A stretch of DNA of 64,000 nt from Leifsonia psychrotolerans (GTDB taxonomy: Bacteria > Actinomycetota > Actinomycetes > Actinomycetales > Microbacteriaceae): assembly GCF_013410665.1 (NCBI RefSeq), contig NZ_JACCFM010000001.1, positions 2,170,001 to 2,234,000 of the forward strand, read 5' to 3'. The position numbers were made by a program, and so were the translations under genes. Below the pieces are notes generated by a model that saw only the letters and a list, made by a program, of their open reading frames with translations, ran no database searches and was not told the origin of the DNA. Each line of letters starts with the position of its first letter. Position 1 is the first letter of the stretch. This document shows, one piece after another, positions 61,548-64,000 of this stretch.

Positions 61548-62393
61548 ATGTCGCAATCGTCACCACAGCAGCTTCGAATCGCCAGCATTAACACCAATGG
61601 GGTGCGCGCCGCGTACCGCAAAGGCATGGGCGAGTGGCTGGCCGCGCGCGACGTTGACATCCTGGCCATTCAAGAAGTTCGGGCTTCCACCGCAGACCTG
61701 CAGCGGCTGCTCGGGCCCGAGTGGCATGTTCTGCACGACGAAGCCACGTCGAAGGGGCGCGCCGGCGTCGCGCTGGCGAGCCGCTCCTCGGCCACCGTTC
61801 ACCGTGTCGACTTCGGCGCCGACGATTTCGATAGCGCCGGCCGCTGGCTCGAAGCCGACTATGACGTGGGCGGCACATCCGTCACCGTGGTGAGCACCTA
61901 CGTGCATTCCGGTGAGGTCGATACTCCCAAGCAGGTCGAAAAGTACACCTTTCTTGACGCCATGCTCGAACGACTGCCGGCGCTCGAGGCTCACAATGAG
62001 CGCGCCGTGGTCGTCGGCGACCTGAATGTCGGGCACCGCCGGCTCGACATCAAGAACTGGCGCGGCAACGTGAAGCGCGCCGGGTTTTTACCGGACGAAC
62101 GCACGTATTTCGACCGCATTCTGGGCAGCGAAGACGATCCGGCCTACAACGCCGGAGCCGGCCTGGGCTGGGTCGATGTGGGCCGCAAATGGGCCGGCGA
62201 CGTCGACGGCCCGTTCACCTGGTGGTCGTGGCGCGGCCAGGCCTTCACCAACGACACTGGCTGGCGCATCGACTATCAGCTGGCGACGCCCACGCTCGCG
62301 GCATCCGTCACCAACTATGCCGTCGACCGGGCCTCCGCCTACGACGAGCGATGGTCGGACCATACGCCCGTCGTTGTCGACTACGCACTCTAA
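61548..62393 (+). CDS. xth: Exodeoxyribonuclease III / AP endonuclease
   Basis: The 281-residue DNA-repair enzyme cuts at abasic sites and removes 3' blocks. Catalytic blocks are ASINTNGVRAAYRKG, ILAIQEVRA with the metal Glu, STYVHSGEV, VVVGDLNVGHRRLDIKNW in outline with Asp and Asn, WRIDYQLAT and the C-terminal SDHTPVVVDYAL with the catalytic His. Length is normal. It shares its orientation with trpS, 60 bases downstream. Confidence 0.95.
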   Translation: MSQSSPQQLRIASINTNGVRAAYRKGMGEWLAARDVDILAIQEVRASTADLQRLLGPEWHVLHDEATSKGRAGVALASRSSATVHRVDFGADDFDSAGRWLEADYDVGGTSVTVVSTYVHSGEVDTPKQVEKYTFLDAMLERLPALEAHNERAVVVGDLNVGHRRLDIKNWRGNVKRAGFLPDERTYFDRILGSEDDPAYNAGAGLGWVDVGRKWAGDVDGPFTWWSWRGQAFTNDTGWRIDYQLATPTLAASVTNYAVDRASAYDERWSDHTPVVVDYAL

Positions 62394-63458
<1,065 letters not shown>

Positions 63459-63461
63459 TCA

Positions 63462-64000
63462 TGCAGCCCGTTGAACTCGGTTCCCCGCTGCTCCAACTCG
63501 ACCAGCCGGTGTTGGCCGACGCCACACTGATGTACGAGTTCTGCCAAGATCCGGTCTTCGAGCGATTTTTGACCGTGCCATGGCCCTACAACAGCCGAGA
63601 TGCCGAGACCTTCATCAGTCTCGTCATTCCGAGCGGCTGGAAGTCTAACGACGAATACACCTGGGCGTTGCGAGCACCCCAGACGGGCGAATTCCTCGGC
63701 ATCATCGGCCTGCGACTGCCCAGCGGGTCGGTCGGCTTCTGGCTGGGTGCCCCACACCGGGGTCACGGCTATGTACCGGAAGCGCTGCGTCTCGTCGCCG
63801 ATTGGGCGTTCGAAAACGGCATCGTCTCGGCGATTCATTGGGAATGCCTGGTGGGCAACGCCGCTTCGGCCCGGGTCGCCCAGAAGGCCGGCTTCACCTT
63901 TGCGGGCGAAGCGCCGTCCATTGCGCCATATCGTGACGGGTCGCATCCGCAATCGTGGCAGGGCTGGCTCCACGCACCCGACGACCGGTCCATCCAGCCC
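63462..64000 (+). CDS. GNAT-family N-acetyltransferase, RimJ/RimL-like, 3' end outside window
   Basis: The frame starts 3 bases after the trpS stop and is open to the window edge (179 codons visible). It has the layout of RimJ/RimL-type acetyltransferases: ALRAPQTGEFLGIIGLRLP, VGFWLGAPHRGHGYVPEALRL (in outline; the acetyl-CoA pocket with RGHGY), and VGNAASARVAQKAGFTFAGE near the visible end. The probable substrate is a protein N-terminus or a small amine. Little can be missing after the present end, as the fold is nearly complete. Confidence 0.87.

Overview
The window looks like a chromosomal segment of a high-GC Gram-positive bacterium, most likely an actinobacterium of the Microbacteriaceae. 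The signs are uniformly high GC, GTG and TTG starts, a DUF222/HNH endonuclease gene with adjoining palindromic repeats, an acyl-CoA carboxylase with an epsilon subunit, an LCP protein coupled to purEK, and many leaderless-type promoters. This assignment is an inference from gene content. No rRNA, tRNA, CRISPR array, insertion sequence or prophage was seen.

Region 1 (1-15 kb) is a cell-surface locus. Five secreted proteins, one of them frameshifted, end in three cell-wall-binding repeats of the CWB2 type. They carry different N-terminal modules: a metalloprotease, prealbumin-like domains (twice), an HNH-type nuclease and a lysozyme-like domain. They surround the complete dTDP-L-rhamnose pathway (rmlA, rmlC, rmlB, rmlD). 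A vapBC-type toxin-antitoxin pair lies between rmlB and rmlD. A glycosyltransferase follows.

Region 2 (16-20 kb) holds a degenerate membrane-protein remnant, a DUF222-HNH endonuclease and about 1 kb of palindromic and tandem repeats. Region 3 (20-35 kb) is mostly housekeeping: an LCP cell-wall ligase coupled to purK-purE, GtrA, a PH-domain protein, BirA, both large acyl-CoA carboxylase subunits plus epsilon, a two-component system with an extra membrane protein, an RNA uridine methyltransferase and Maf.

Region 4 (35-55 kb) is a nucleoside salvage and catabolism island. It has an LpdA-type flavoprotein, purine nucleoside phosphorylase coupled to a phospho-sugar mutase (probably a phosphopentomutase), orphan PTS IIA and IIB subunits, adenosine deaminase, an IclR regulator, a short SAHH-like enzyme divergent from a nucleoside hydrolase across a 21-bp palindrome, and thymidine phosphorylase plus cytidine deaminase coupled to a BmpA/NupOPQ-type nucleoside ABC importer with two binding lipoproteins. 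Nucleosides would be imported, deaminated, cleaved and fed to central metabolism as pentose phosphates.

Region 5 (55-64 kb) has mannose-1-phosphate guanylyltransferase, divergent from sdhCDAB with a DtxR/IdeR-like palindrome between them, then a BrkB-family membrane protein, exodeoxyribonuclease III, trpS and a truncated GNAT acetyltransferase.

The clearest unlisted signal is regulatory. Twelve genes have a TANNNT hexamer exactly 6 or 7 bases before the start codon, which is the layout expected for leaderless mRNAs. Two families of dispersed palindromes and several 18-bp tandem arrays are the main non-coding structures.
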